Origin: DAOTXK01 sp034430555
Lineage (GTDB): Bacteria; Chloroflexota; Anaerolineae; Aggregatilineales; Ch27
Assembly: GCA_034430555.1 (NCBI GenBank)
Contig: DAOUEM010000289.1
Span: 1 to 11,395 of the forward strand
Direction: 5' to 3'
Length of the DNA stretch: 11,395 bases
Part shown: positions 1 through 6,380 of the stretch, piece by piece
Layout of the letters: the number at the start of each line of letters is the position of its first letter
Position numbering within the stretch: the stretch's first letter is position 1
Position numbers and translations under genes: made by a program
Notes under the pieces: model-generated
Databases searched by the model: none
Told to the model about the DNA's origin: nothing
The model's input: the letters and a program-made list of their open reading frames with translations, nothing else

Positions 1-1383
1 CTCGCCGATGCGGTCGATGTCCTGGGCCGGGATGCCAATGCCGGCGTCCCGCACCTGGACCAGGCATTCGCCGGGGTTGGGGCCGTCGCCAATCATCACC
101 GTGATCCGGCTGTCGGGCGGCGAGTATTTGACGGCGTTATCCAGCAGGTTGACCAGCACCTGGGCGATGCGGTCCCGATCGCCCCAGACGGCCGGTCCGG
201 CCCCCGGGCCACCCTCGCCCGGTCGCGGCTCGATCACGAATCGATGCGCCGACCGGGCCTGGAAGCGGTCGAGCGTCTCTCGCACCAGGGCCGGCAAATT
301 CACGGCCTCGCGGCGCAGCGTCATGGCCTCGGAGTCCAGGCGTGACAGCAGCAGCAAGTCGTTGACCAGGCGGATCAAGCGGTTGGTTTCGTCTTCCAGC
401 GTCGCCAGGAAGCCATCCCGCACCGAGGCATCTTCCACGGCGCCGCCGCGCAGCGTTTCCACCATGCCCTTGATCGAGGTGAGCGGCGTCCGCAGCTCGT
501 GGGACACGTTGGCCACAAAATCGATCTGCATCTGGCGGGCGGCGCGCAGGCGAGCGGTCATGGTATTGAAGGTGCGGATCAGGACGCCCAGCTCGTCCCG
601 CGAGTGGATGGACACGGCCTGGTCCAGGTTGCCCAGGGCGACGGCCTGGGCGGCGCGCGTCAGGTGGCGGATGGGCCGCGTGATCGCCTGGGCCAGCGCC
701 AGCCCGATCAGGCCCGACGCCAGCGCGGCGAACACCGTCGAGATCAGCAGCCGATAGCGCACATCGTCCAGAACGGCCGTCACGTCGTCCAGCGGCTGGC
801 TGAGCAGGACCAGCCCCAGCAGTAACCCATCCGCCTCCACCGGCAGCACAAAATCCATCATCGGCGTGTTCTGGGCGGCATAGGTGCGGCTGGCCGCGCG
901 ACCGGCCAGCGCCCCGGCCACCAGCGTTTCCCCCGCCAGATTATAGCCCAGCAGGCTGTCCTCGCCCGTCATGACCGAGTCAAACACGACCGTCCCCGCC
1001 GCGTCGAGGATGCGGATGCGCGTGGTGAGCTGCGTGCCCAACTGTAAGGACGCATCCGAGAGGTACCCCAGCGAGACGCCGCCGGGGGCAGACTCGCCGG
1101 GCGGCAGGCTGAGGTTCTCCGCCTGCAGGACCAGGTTGGCGCTTTGCTGCTGCTGGATGGCATTGGTGACCGGCGCCTGGATCGAGTCGGGCGGCGTTTC
1201 GACCAGCCCGCCGGGGATCATCACCTGGGCGGTGATCTGCGCCTGGACGACCAGGCTGTTCTGCGTGGCCTCCAGGAAATACTGGACCAGCAGAGTCTGG
1301 AGCAGAAAGGCCAGCAGCAGCATGGCCAGGCCCACCACGACCAGGTGGCTGAAGATCAGTTTGCTGCGGATAGCTGAGAACAT
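1..1383 (-). CDS. Membrane sensor histidine kinase, C-terminus cut by window edge
   Basis: The minus-strand frame is open from an ATG at 1383 to base 1 (461 codons), with no stop inside the window. Seen in order: TM helix 1 (about residues 9-30), an extracytoplasmic sensor region (about 31-211), TM helix 2 (about 212-235), a HAMP linker (about 236-290), the H-box VSHELRTPL with phospho-accepting His295, the N-box NLLDNAVKYS (second Asn is 416), and the G1 box DAGIGIP starting at Asp446. The F and G2 boxes must lie beyond the edge, so only a few tens of residues should be missing. Known for the family: autophosphorylation on His and transfer to a partner regulator. The response regulator gene ends 12 bases upstream, so the two are very likely co-transcribed partners. 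The stimulus is unknown; the sensor region shows no fold I recognise. Confidence 0.93.
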   Translation of the reverse strand, partial: MFSAIRSKLIFSHLVVVGLAMLLLAFLLQTLLVQYFLEATQNSLVVQAQITAQVMIPGGLVETPPDSIQAPVTNAIQQQQSANLVLQAENLSLPPGESAPGGVSLGYLSDASLQLGTQLTTRIRILDAAGTVVFDSVMTGEDSLLGYNLAGETLVAGALAGRAASRTYAAQNTPMMDFVLPVEADGLLLGLVLLSQPLDDVTAVLDDVRYRLLISTVFAALASGLIGLALAQAITRPIRHLTRAAQAVALGNLDQAVSIHSRDELGVLIRTFNTMTARLRAARQMQIDFVANVSHELRTPLTSIKGMVETLRGGAVEDASVRDGFLATLEDETNRLIRLVNDLLLLSRLDSEAMTLRREAVNLPALVRETLDRFQARSAHRFVIEPRPGEGGPGAGPAVWGDRDRIAQVLVNLLDNAVKYSPPDSRITVMIGDGPNPGECLVQVRDAGIGIPAQDIDRIGE

Positions 1384-1395
1384 GGTTAAACCCAC

Positions 1396-2094
1396 TCACT
1401 CGATCCGAAATTTGTAACCCACCCCGCGTACCGTGACGATCACGGCGGCGGCCGCGCCGAGCTTGCCGCGCAGGCGTTTGATGACGGCATCGACCACGCG
1501 GGTGTAACCGGGATAATCGTACCCCCACACGCGTTCCAGCAGGAATTCCCGCGTCAGCACCTGCCCGGCGTGCAGGGCCAGCATATGCAGCACGTCGAAT
1601 TCCAGGGCGGTGAGCGGCACTTCGGCAGCGCCCACGGTGACTTCACGGCAGGCGGTGTCCACGCGCAGCGGCCCCACCGTGAGGACAGCTTCCGGGCGGG
1701 CTGCGGCCTGCGGCGCGTCGGGGCGTGGCGCGTGGGCACGGCGCAGCACCGTGCGCACCCGCGCCATCAACTCGCGCACGCTGAACGGCTTGACGACGTA
1801 ATCGTCCGCGCCCAGTTCCAGCCCGACCACCCGGTCGATCTCGGCGTCGCGGGCGGTGAGCATGATGACCGGCACGTCGTGGTCACGGCGCACCAGGCGG
1901 AAGACCTCCATCCCCTCGATTTTGGGCAGCATGAGGTCCAGGATGATCAGGTCCGGCGCTTCCGACCGGGCCAGCTGCACGGCCTGCTCGCCGTCGGAGG
2001 CCGTGATCACCGTGTAATTGGCCTGCTTCAGGTTGTAGGACAGCATCTCGACGATGGGCGGCTCGTCGTCCACCACCAGTATTTTAGGGGGCAT
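1396..2094 (-). CDS. OmpR/PhoB-family response regulator
   Basis: The 232-residue protein has an N-terminal receiver domain (about 1-120) with the acidic pair Asp9/Asp10, phospho-acceptor Asp53 (in LDLMLP), Thr80 and Lys102 (in KPF). An Ala/Pro-rich linker follows, then a C-terminal winged-helix DNA-binding domain (about 137-232) with the typical TALEFDVL, VWGYDYPG and VRGVGYKF segments. It should be a cytoplasmic transcription factor phosphorylated by the kinase encoded just downstream. Start choice: ATG at 2094 has GAGG five bases upstream. An in-frame GTG at 2100 would add two residues, but it overlaps that GAGG. The regulon is unknown. The divergent VIT/VWA gene shares the 161-base intergenic region and is a natural candidate target, though I found no clear operator repeat there. 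Confidence 0.95.
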   Translation of the reverse strand: MPPKILVVDDEPPIVEMLSYNLKQANYTVITASDGEQAVQLARSEAPDLIILDLMLPKIEGMEVFRLVRRDHDVPVIMLTARDAEIDRVVGLELGADDYVVKPFSVRELMARVRTVLRRAHAPRPDAPQAAARPEAVLTVGPLRVDTACREVTVGAAEVPLTALEFDVLHMLALHAGQVLTREFLLERVWGYDYPGYTRVVDAVIKRLRGKLGAAAAVIVTVRGVGYKFRIE

Positions 2095-2099
2095 CGGCA

Positions 2100-2103
2100 C
2101 CTC
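2100..2103 (-). promoter_or_regulatory. Shine-Dalgarno GAGG deciding the response regulator start
   Basis: On the minus strand GAGG lies five bases before ATG 2094 and overlaps the alternative GTG start at 2100. This favours the ATG. Confidence 0.5.
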
Positions 2104-2248
2104 GCAGCCTGGCCTGGTTACCTGTAGTGTACTCCAGAACCTTCACCTTTTTGTTATGTACCACAAATATCACAGAACTGCCTCCCGGCTGTCATCAACC
2201 TGCCCCCGTCTTCGCCTAACGTAAAAGCACCGACCTTCAACAACTTAC

Positions 2249-2253
2249 AGGAG
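2249..2253 (+). promoter_or_regulatory. Shine-Dalgarno AGGAG of the VIT/VWA gene
   Basis: AGGAG sits eight bases before ATG 2262 and supports this start. The 2101-2261 region between the divergent genes is locally AT-rich around 2140-2175, but I could not assign a convincing -35/-10 pair on either strand. Confidence 0.65.
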
Positions 2254-2261
2254 ACTTCAAG

Positions 2262-4424
2262 ATGCGAAAACTGACCATGATGGTGCTCGCCGCGGCGTGG
2301 TTCGTCGCCCAGGTGACCGGCCCGGTTCGGGCGGACGGCATGGTGCTGCCCCAGACTTTCGGCGCAGGGGCGTTCGCCGTACGCTACCACCACGTCACGG
2401 TAGACATCGAAGACAATCACGCCGTAACCCGCGTGGTGCAGGAGTTCTACAACCCGTTTCCGGCCCCGGTCAGCGGCCGGTACCTGTTCCCGGTCCCCCC
2501 GCAGGCCATCCTGACGAACTTCCGCGCCGTGGTGGATGGCCTGGCCCAGGCCGTCACGCGCCAGGATACGCCGACCACCAACACCCAACTGTACGACAAT
2601 GTGGTCCAGCAGCGCGATCCCTCGCTGTTCCAGTATGCCGACTGGGAATCGCTGGCCTTCGACATCAGCCTGCCGGCCAACGGCTCTCGCACCATGGTGC
2701 TGGAATATGAAGAACTGCTCACGCCGCAGAGCAGCCTGTACCACTATCGTTACGTGCTGAGCACCGAGCAGTATTCGGCGCTGCCGGTGGAAGAGGTTTC
2801 GCTGACGGTGCGGCTGCGCTCGTCGGCGGGACTGGGCAGCCTGTATTCGTCCTCGCACGCGGTGATCACGGAGCGGACGGCCGCCGGCGAAGCCGTGGTC
2901 ACGTGGTCGGCCCGGCAGGCCTGGCCGGACGAAGACTTTGACCTGTTTTTCTCCCCTGCCGACGGCGGCTTTGGCGGCGGCCTGATGACGGGCCAGTGGG
3001 GCGACCGCGATCATTTCCTGTTCCTGTTCGCCCCTGATCTACAGCGCGATCAGCAGGCGGTGCTGCCCAAGGATATCGTCTTCGTGATCGACCGCTCCGG
3101 CAGCATGAACGGCCAGAAGATCGCGCAGGCCCGCAGCGCCCTGCACTTCATCCTGAGCCAGCTCGACGAGCGCGACCGGTTTTCCATCATCGGCTTCGAC
3201 GACCAGCTGCTGATCTCCTCCCCAACGCTGCAACCGGTCAGCGGCGGCACGCTGGCCGCGGCCAGGCAGTTCGTGGACCGGCTGGAAGCCCGCGCCAACA
3301 CCGACCTCGAACGCGCCCTGCAGGCTGGCCTGACCCTCCTGGAAGGCAGCGAACCCCGCGCCGGGGCATCCCGGCTGGTGGTGTTCCTGACCGACGGCCT
3401 GCCCACGGCGGGCATCACCGATGGCGAGACGATCGCCGGCCTGGTCGCGCAGACCAATACCCGCCTGGAAGCGCGGCTGCACGTCTTCGGCGTCGGCTAC
3501 GACGTGAACACCCACCTGCTGGATCGGCTGGCAGCGGATAACCAGGGCACCGTCACCTACGTGCCGCCTGATGCCAGCATCGAGACCGTGCTGGCCGGCT
3601 TTTACGAGCAGATCGCCGCCCCGCTGCTGACGGACGTGGTGGTCGAGTTCGAGGGGATGCAGGTCAGCGATCGGCACCCGCGCCAGGTCCCGGACATGTA
3701 CCAGGGTTCCAGCATCATCCTGACCGGCCGTTACACGGCGGCGGCCCCCCTCCTCACGATCCGGGTGCGAGGACGCAGCGGCGACCGCACCCACACCTTC
3801 ACCTATACCTACAACCGGGATCAACTGCCCGACTACGACTTCGTGCCGCGGCTGTGGGCCACCCGCCAGATCGGCTACCTGCTGGACCGGGTGCGCACCC
3901 AGGGAGAAACGGCGGCGCTGGTCGCGGACATTCGGGGGCTGGGCCTGACCTACGGCCTGGTCACGCCGTACACCACCTTCCTGATCGCGCCCCAGGCGGA
4001 CGGCGCGGCCTCCGCCGCCAACATGTCGCTGTACGCCGCCGATAACCAGGCGGCCCTCAACCAGGTCTCCGGCCAGATCACGGTGGAAGCCCGCATGCAG
4101 AACCAGCTGTACCAGCAGGCGGCCCAGGCCAACGTCGCCAGCGGCGCCAACGTGGTCAATGCCGGGCAGAACAGCCTGGTCCAGGTTGGGACGCAGAACG
4201 TGGACGTCGCGCTGCTGGCCGGGCAGGCCGCCGCCGAGGCCGTGATGTCGCCCGAGTGGATCGCGGGGAACATCACCGCCGACCGGACGGTGGAGTTCGG
4301 GTCGGACGAATACTACGCGCTGGCCCAGGACCCGGCGGCGCGCCTCTTCCTGCAGACGGGCCGGAGCGTGATCTTCCGCTATGAAGGCGAAGTGATCGCG
4401 GTGGTGGACGGCGAGACCCCGTAG
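2262..4424 (+). CDS. Secreted VIT and VWA domain protein (inter-alpha-trypsin inhibitor heavy chain-like)
   Basis: The 720-residue protein starts with a signal peptide: basic MRK, a hydrophobic core, and likely cleavage after about residue 24 (VRA/DG). A VIT domain follows (about 30-160). The VWA domain (about 270-445) has a complete MIDAS metal site: D277-x-S279-x-S281 (DRSGS), Thr347 and Asp378 (LTDG). A beta-rich segment comes next, then the LTYGLVTPYTTFL stretch (about 562-574) often seen in bacterial VIT/VWA proteins, then an Ala/Gln/Asn-rich segment (about 585-660) and a short folded-looking tail. I see no C-terminal membrane helix, LPXTG-like signal or protease domain. Known for the family: VWA MIDAS domains bind protein partners through a divalent metal; the bacterial VIT/VWA role is poorly defined. 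It stands alone on its strand, divergent from the two-component genes. Function is inferred from domains only. Confidence 0.9.
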   Translation: MRKLTMMVLAAAWFVAQVTGPVRADGMVLPQTFGAGAFAVRYHHVTVDIEDNHAVTRVVQEFYNPFPAPVSGRYLFPVPPQAILTNFRAVVDGLAQAVTRQDTPTTNTQLYDNVVQQRDPSLFQYADWESLAFDISLPANGSRTMVLEYEELLTPQSSLYHYRYVLSTEQYSALPVEEVSLTVRLRSSAGLGSLYSSSHAVITERTAAGEAVVTWSARQAWPDEDFDLFFSPADGGFGGGLMTGQWGDRDHFLFLFAPDLQRDQQAVLPKDIVFVIDRSGSMNGQKIAQARSALHFILSQLDERDRFSIIGFDDQLLISSPTLQPVSGGTLAAARQFVDRLEARANTDLERALQAGLTLLEGSEPRAGASRLVVFLTDGLPTAGITDGETIAGLVAQTNTRLEARLHVFGVGYDVNTHLLDRLAADNQGTVTYVPPDASIETVLAGFYEQIAAPLLTDVVVEFEGMQVSDRHPRQVPDMYQGSSIILTGRYTAAAPLLTIRVRGRSGDRTHTFTYTYNRDQLPDYDFVPRLWATRQIGYLLDRVRTQGETAALVADIRGLGLTYGLVTPYTTFLIAPQADGAASAANMSLYAADNQAALNQVSGQITVEARMQNQLYQQAAQANVASGANVVNAGQNSLVQVGTQNVDVALLAGQAAAEAVMSPEWIAGNITADRTVEFGSDEYYALAQDPAARLFLQTGRSVIFRYEGEVIAVVDGETP

Positions 4425-4683
4425 CACTCGCACAGTGAGCCGACAGGATTGTGCCGCGGATCATGGCCTTCGGGTCTGGTCCGCGGCACCGCTGCCCTAC
4501 CCTGCGCTGGCAGCCTCCATGGTATACTGAGGGCCGCCACAACCCTCTGGCGGCAGCGCATTCGGCTTGGTGAGTGACCCGCTGCCGCTCGACGGGACCT
4601 TCGAGTTCCCGGAACATTAGGGGGCGTCCGCCGGTAGAACAGCACGCAGCGCCGACCAGATCGCACAGCCTGGGCCAACCTGC
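4425..4683. other. Non-coding gap between convergent genes
   Basis: This gap separates the VIT/VWA stop from the membrane-protein stop. It holds a long hairpin at 4451-4489 and a shorter perfect one (arms 4533-4539 and 4548-4554, 8-base loop). An extended -10-like TGGTATACT lies at 4520-4528 on the plus strand without a good -35. A short open stretch ends at TAG 4618-4620, but nothing supports it as a gene. Confidence 0.5.
4451..4489 (+). terminator. Long hairpin after the VIT/VWA gene, possible terminator without U-tract
   Basis: Perfect 10-base arms, GTGCCGCGGA at 4451-4460 and TCCGCGGCAC at 4480-4489, enclose a 19-base loop. The loop contains CC-TTCG-GG, which can form a small inner stem with a stable tetraloop. 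It begins 27 bases after the stop codon at 4424. No T-run follows on either strand, so it is not a classical intrinsic terminator. It could be a transcript-end stabiliser or a pause or termination structure serving the two convergent genes. Confidence 0.45.
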
Positions 4684-5367
4684 CTAGTCCAGGGGGTCGG
4701 TATCCGGCTGCCGCAAGTCCGAGACCAGGTCTGCCAGCCCCGTGACGTCCTCCGGGAGTTCACGGCGCCGGTTCAGTTTTTGGATGAAGCGCGTCCTCCC
4801 CAGGCTGTACAGGAGGAGCGATACGCCAATGACGAGGAACGCCCCGGAGAAAACGACCATCGCCAGAAGGTCGTCCAGGGCAGGCTCAAACAGCATGCCG
4901 GATTCGTTAAGTACCAGGCCCAGGGGCAAAGCGCTTCCCAGAAAGGCAAACAATAACCCCGACACAAAAGCCGCGAACCGCCCAGCCCGGCCCGGCCGGT
5001 CGGCGAACAGGCTGCCTCCAGCCTTCGAGACCGTGGCGATCTCGCTGATCGCCACCAACAGCGCAGCCAGCACGGCAAACACCAATATGCCGGCGAGCGC
5101 ACCCAGTTTTTCTCCGGCGGCCAATCCGATCAAGGCGCTGAATCCCACCGCGCTGACGGTCCTCACCCCCCTCAAAAACCCGGGAGTCCAGAAGCGCTGC
5201 CGCCGTAATACGTTGAACAGCAGCCCCAGCCCCACCAGCGCCAGGAGAACAAGCAGCAGCTCGCCCAGCCAGCCGTCATTGATGGCTTTGACCAACACAC
5301 CCACGGCCACCAGGAGGCCGACTATCCCGCAGCCCCTGGCCTCGTTTTCGCCTGTTTTTGGTGCCAC
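4684..5367 (-). CDS. Multi-pass integral membrane protein, unknown function
   Basis: The 227-residue protein has about six or seven hydrophobic helices along most of its length and a charged, likely cytoplasmic C-terminal tail (about 45 residues, with KLNRRRE and several Asp). I recognise no family and see no catalytic or transporter motif. Start choice: GTG 5367 has a strong GAGGGGGG six bases upstream. An in-frame ATG at 5412 would add 15 Arg/Gly/Pro-rich residues, has no ribosome site, and lies where transcription itself probably starts. The gene is convergent with the VIT/VWA gene and divergent from imuA, with no partner gene on its strand in the window. It is probably a real gene, since hydrophobic periodicity is sustained, but no role can be assigned. 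Confidence 0.75.
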   Translation of the reverse strand: MAPKTGENEARGCGIVGLLVAVGVLVKAINDGWLGELLLVLLALVGLGLLFNVLRRQRFWTPGFLRGVRTVSAVGFSALIGLAAGEKLGALAGILVFAVLAALLVAISEIATVSKAGGSLFADRPGRAGRFAAFVSGLLFAFLGSALPLGLVLNESGMLFEPALDDLLAMVVFSGAFLVIGVSLLLYSLGRTRFIQKLNRRRELPEDVTGLADLVSDLRQPDTDPLD

Positions 5368-5373
5368 CCTTGT

Positions 5374-5381
5374 CCCCCCTC
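5374..5381 (-). promoter_or_regulatory. Strong Shine-Dalgarno deciding the GTG start of the membrane protein
   Basis: GAGGGGGG on the minus strand lies six bases before GTG 5367. The alternative ATG at 5412 has no such site. Confidence 0.6.
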
Positions 5382-5419
5382 GTGTTCCTGGGGCAGGCCT
5401 CGACCAGCCCATGACAGCT

Positions 5420-5448
5420 ATTCTAGCGGAAGGATGGCGCTTTCTCCA
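5420..5448 (-). promoter_or_regulatory. Candidate sigma-70 promoter of the membrane protein gene
   Basis: Read on the minus strand: TGGAGA at 5448-5443, a 17-base spacer, then TAGAAT at 5425-5420. Transcription would start near 5413 and give a leader of about 45 bases before GTG 5367. The -35 match is moderate (4 of 6). Confidence 0.35.
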
Positions 5449-5501
5449 GGCGCCTCAACCGTCATACAAAACAAGTCGATAATCTCCTCTTCCCACAGAG
5501 T

Positions 5502-5515
5502 AGAACATACATTCT
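5502..5515. promoter_or_regulatory. Candidate LexA box A upstream of the imuA operon
   Basis: The 14-base site AGAACATACATTCT keeps most of the Gram-positive LexA pattern (GAAC, four bases, GTTC), with one mismatch in the second half-site (ATTC). It lies 24 bases before the putative -35 of the imuA promoter. imuA-imuB-dnaE2 operons are LexA-controlled in several phyla, which raises the prior. The assignment is inference. Confidence 0.4.
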
Positions 5516-5539
5516 AACCATCTTATAACCACCCAGGCA

Positions 5540-5569
5540 TTGTATGAAATAGACCAAGCGTTCTATAAT
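5540..5569 (+). promoter_or_regulatory. Candidate sigma-70 promoter of the imuA-imuB-dnaE2 operon
   Basis: TTGTAT (5540-5545), an 18-base spacer, then a perfect TATAAT (5564-5569). Transcription would start near 5576, leaving a leader of about 37 bases before ATG 5613. The surroundings are clearly AT-richer than the genes. The -35 is weak (3 of 6), which suits a regulated promoter. Confidence 0.5.
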
Positions 5570-5577
5570 GCGAGAAC
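5560..5577. promoter_or_regulatory. Inverted repeat over the -10 box, possible SOS operator (box B)
   Basis: A perfect 5-base inverted repeat, GTTCT at 5560-5564 and AGAAC at 5573-5577 with 8 bases between, straddles the TATAAT of the imuA promoter. A repressor bound here would block RNA polymerase directly. The half-sites are GTTC/GAAC as in many LexA operators, but the orientation and spacing differ from the Bacillus type, so LexA binding is inferred. Confidence 0.4.
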
Positions 5578-5612
5578 AAACAAATCTGTAACATCTGGGC
5601 GCGGGCAGGGAC

Positions 5613-6380
5613 ATGCACACTAAAGAGCACACACCACTGGCACCAGTTATCGCCGGCATCCAGCGCCGCTGGGGAGCAAAGGCGCTGCGCAAGCTGCGCG
5701 AGCTGCCCCCCATCACCGCCACCGCCCCCATCTCGACCGGCTTTTTTGAGTTGGACCAGGTGCTGGCGATTGGGGGCGTGCCCCGTGGACACCTCACCAC
5801 CCTGGCCGGCTTTCCCACCTCCGGGGTGACCACCCTGGCGCTAAAAATCGCCGCCCAGGCCCAGCAAACCGGCGACATGACGGCCTACATTGACTTGAAT
5901 CGCTCCCTGGACCTGGACTACGCGGCCCGCTGTGGCATAACCCTGGACAACCTGCTGCTCATTCATCCACCGGCCAAGTCGCAAGCGCCCGGCCTGGTGC
6001 GCGATCTGGTCCACAGCCGCGTGGTCGGGGTCGTGGTGCTCAACAGCGTGCCGGATCTCGTCGACGATCCGGTCATTATTCGCGAGTTTCTGACCGTGCT
6101 GCGTCAACTCACGGGCAGCCGCGCCGGTTCGACCTGTGCCGTGCTTTTGCTGGTCACCGCCTGCTGCCAGGACAACGCCTACCAGACGGCCATCGCCCTG
6201 TTAGAAGGGCAGGATGCTTTGCGGCTGCATCTGGACCGGCAGCAGTGGCTGACCGATTCCCAGGATGTGCAGGGTTATCTTTCCCGCGTGACGGTGCTCA
6301 AAAACCGGTTTGCGCCGGCCGACCGCTCCGTGATGGTCACCGTGAACTTACGTGGGATAACGCGTGGAGAGGGTGAATGA
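5613..6380 (+). CDS. imuA: ImuA: RecA-like accessory protein of the mutagenic polymerase cassette
   Basis: The 255-residue protein follows the RecA core along its length: the STGFFELDQVL and GGVPRGHLTTL lead-in, a Walker A position (66-74), the YIDLNRSLD segment (92-100), NLLLIHP, a Walker B position (140-146), and near the C-terminus VLKNRFAP, matching the RecA VKNK-x-A-x-P stretch. The ATPase residues are gone: Val72 replaces the Walker A lysine, Asn96 the catalytic glutamate and Asn144 the Walker B aspartate. It is shorter than RecA and lacks the RecA C-terminal domain, as ImuA proteins do. Known for the cassette: ImuA/ImuA' is required for DnaE2-dependent damage mutagenesis and interacts with ImuB. 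It is the first gene of the operon and its stop overlaps the imuB start (ATGA). The ATG is the first in frame after a stop at 5589; AGGG lies only two bases before it. Confidence 0.82.
   Translation: MHTKEHTPLAPVIAGIQRRWGAKALRKLRELPPITATAPISTGFFELDQVLAIGGVPRGHLTTLAGFPTSGVTTLALKIAAQAQQTGDMTAYIDLNRSLDLDYAARCGITLDNLLLIHPPAKSQAPGLVRDLVHSRVVGVVVLNSVPDLVDDPVIIREFLTVLRQLTGSRAGSTCAVLLLVTACCQDNAYQTAIALLEGQDALRLHLDRQQWLTDSQDVQGYLSRVTVLKNRFAPADRSVMVTVNLRGITRGEGE

Noticed and set aside
8..757. Long plus-strand open frame over the kinase gene
   Set aside because: It is antisense to the clear kinase domain, with Arg/Ser-rich composition typical of a GC-rich shadow frame and no family resemblance.
980..1528. 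Minus-strand open frame spanning the kinase start and regulator end
   Set aside because: It is out of frame with both real genes and is rich in Arg, Pro and Gly; the true kinase frame starts at 1383.
2139..2239. ACCTTCA occurring twice in the divergent intergenic region as regulator direct repeats
   Set aside because: The copies are 94 bases apart with dissimilar flanks, unlike the closely spaced repeats of OmpR/PhoB operators.
3039..4433. 464-codon minus-strand open frame opposite the VIT/VWA gene
   Set aside because: It is antisense to a gene with signal peptide and complete MIDAS; the composition is rich in His, Gln, Gly and Val with no recognisable domain.
4529..4620. Short plus-strand open stretch ending FEFPEH-stop
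   Set aside because: It has no ribosome site and a GTG-only start for 16 codons. Kept only as a possible remnant, not as a gene.
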